DNA of 64,000 nt from assembly GCA_022835495.1 (NCBI GenBank), contig BQOK01000001.1, positions 2,976,001 through 3,040,000 on the forward strand. Direction: 5' to 3'. This DNA comes from Oscillospiraceae bacterium. GTDB lineage: Bacteria; Bacillota; Clostridia; Oscillospirales; Ruminococcaceae. Below the pieces are notes generated by a model. The model was not told the origin of the DNA and did no database searches. It saw only the letters and a program-made list of their open reading frames with translations. Below are positions 62,950 through 64,000 of the stretch, piece by piece (positions within the stretch are counted from its first letter, which is position 1; each line of letters starts with the position of its first letter). The position numbers and the translations under genes are program-made.

Positions 62950-64000
62950 TTACTGCGCTGATTCGTAAGGAGTTTCCTGAACAGGCGTGTTGGCGTTTTT
63001 GCCCTTGCCCATTACGCAGCTCCACAGAAACACCCCGAGGCAGGCCGCGGCGAAAGCGATTCCCACCGGATATGCAACGGAGGTGGGGAGCTTAAAGCCC
63101 TCCTGCGCCATCAGTATATAGGTGCAGGATACGGCGGACATGAAGCTCGCAGGAACCACGGTGATCCAATAGTTCCTCTTCCTGCGGAACAGGTACACGC
63201 TGGCCGCCCAGAGGGCGATCATGGCAAGGGTCTGGTTGGACCAGGAGAAATACCGCCATACGATCTGCACATCTACCTGTGTCAGCACCGCGCCCACGGC
63301 GAGCAGCGGCACGGTTAGAATCAGGCGGTTCTTGACCGGCTTCTGATCGTAGTTAAACCAATCCGCCAGGGTCAGCCTCGCGCTGCGATAGGCGGTATCC
63401 GCGGAGGAAACGGGACAGGCGATAACGCCTATCATGGCGATCACCGCGCCCACGGGGCCAAGCAGGGTAAAGCATATATCGTATACCACTACGGACTGTC
63501 CCTGAGAGAGAGCCTCAGCAAGGCCGCCGGTACCGTTGTAGAAGGCCACTCCCGCAGCAGCCCATATCAGGGCTATGATGCCCTCCGCCACCATAGCGCC
63601 GTAAAATACCTTTCGTCCGTCCTTTTCCGTCCTGATGCAGCGCGCCATCAGTGGCGACTGAGTGGCGTGGAAGCCGGATATGGCACCGCAGGCCACGGAT
63701 ACAAACATGATGGGCCAAATGGGAGTGTTAGATGGATGCAGGTTTGTCAGGGTGATCTCGGGGATGTGGTAGCCCTTTAGCAGTATGCCGCCGCCCACGC
63801 CGAGCGCCATGACGATAAGGCATATACCAAATACCGGGTAAATTTTACCAATCACCTTGTCGATGGGGACGAATGTGGCGATGAAGTAATAAATAAGCAC
63901 CACGACCAGCCAGAACTTGGTATCCAGCACCTTAGGGGTGAGCATGGCCAGAAGATTGGCAGGGCCGGTAGAGAAGGTAACGCCCACGAGCACCAGCAGC
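62950..64000 (-). CDS. cstA: CstA family carbon-starvation/peptide transporter (partial, 5' end outside)
   Basis: The last 350 residues are inside the window; the gene runs off the right edge. It has about ten hydrophobic helices and the family motifs GAISGFHATQSPLMARC, FYGAMVAEGIIALIWAAAGV and GVIACPVSSADTAYRSARL. The C-terminus is short and polar (MGKGKNANTPVQETPYESAQ). CstA proteins import peptides or pyruvate. It is probably outside the metal regulon, because no operator is seen on this side. Confidence 0.9.
   Translation of the reverse strand, partial: LLVLVGVTFSTGPANLLAMLTPKVLDTKFWLVVVLIYYFIATFVPIDKVIGKIYPVFGICLIVMALGVGGGILLKGYHIPEITLTNLHPSNTPIWPIMFVSVACGAISGFHATQSPLMARCIRTEKDGRKVFYGAMVAEGIIALIWAAAGVAFYNGTGGLAEALSQGQSVVVYDICFTLLGPVGAVIAMIGVIACPVSSADTAYRSARLTLADWFNYDQKPVKNRLILTVPLLAVGAVLTQVDVQIVWRYFSWSNQTLAMIALWAASVYLFRRKRNYWITVVPASFMSAVSCTYILMAQEGFKLPTSVAYPVGIAFAAACLGVFLWSCVMGKGKNANTPVQETPYESAQ

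Overview
The window looks like chromosome from a gut-dwelling member of the Clostridia (Bacillota). Strong AGGAGG-type ribosome sites, YesM/YesN regulation, DUF1836 and DegV genes, ECF transporters and a fucose pathway with FucI, FucU and an FGGY kinase all fit a mucosal Oscillospirales- or Lachnospirales-like commensal. The species cannot be named from the sequence alone. No rRNA, tRNA or CRISPR array was seen.

1-4.65 kb is a mobile-element graveyard. It holds an IS5-like element (copy 1, transposase killed by a nonsense codon), a tyrosine recombinase whose N-terminus is cut off at the IS, a small ORF and an M23 peptidase of the kind carried by integrative conjugative elements, and a long inverted repeat beside the recombinase.

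4.96-28.24 kb is a host-glycan utilisation locus. It has a PpiC/PrsA-like foldase and a secreted beta-helix enzyme with two discoidin-like repeats, a YesM/YesN two-component system, a sugar ABC importer (binding protein and two permeases, no ATPase), two intracellular GH95-like enzymes, a sulfatase and a GH112 galactosyl-N-acetylhexosamine-type phosphorylase. A complete L-fucose route follows (aldolase, mutarotase, kinase, isomerase). The layout implies outside cleavage, import, then fucose removal, desulfation and phosphorolysis inside the cell. A 174-bp MITE and a second, intact copy of the IS5-like element close the locus. The two IS copies are in opposite orientation and bracket about 27 kb.

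29.3-33.9 kb is a more ordinary stretch: M50 peptidase, DUF1836 protein, DegV, a PAP2-like membrane protein and a CPBP protease.

33.9-62.7 kb is a metal, siderophore or heme acquisition island. It contains two paralogous six-gene cassettes (TetR, two exporter-fold ABC proteins, ECF S, T and fused A-A) in permuted order. Between them lie a FecB-FecC-FecD-FecE operon ending in an FMN-binding lipoprotein, a ClbS/DfsB-like protein and a PchR/YbtA-like AraC regulator. Two L-2-amino-thiazoline-4-carboxylate hydrolase homologues are present, one split by an IS3-family element. An SRPBCC protein, a ZIP transporter, a methyltransferase and a third TetR complete the island. Seven copies of a palindrome, GGTTAG-N6-CTAACC or a close variant, sit in front of six of these transcription units, so the island appears to be one regulon. 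The window ends inside a CstA-type transporter gene.
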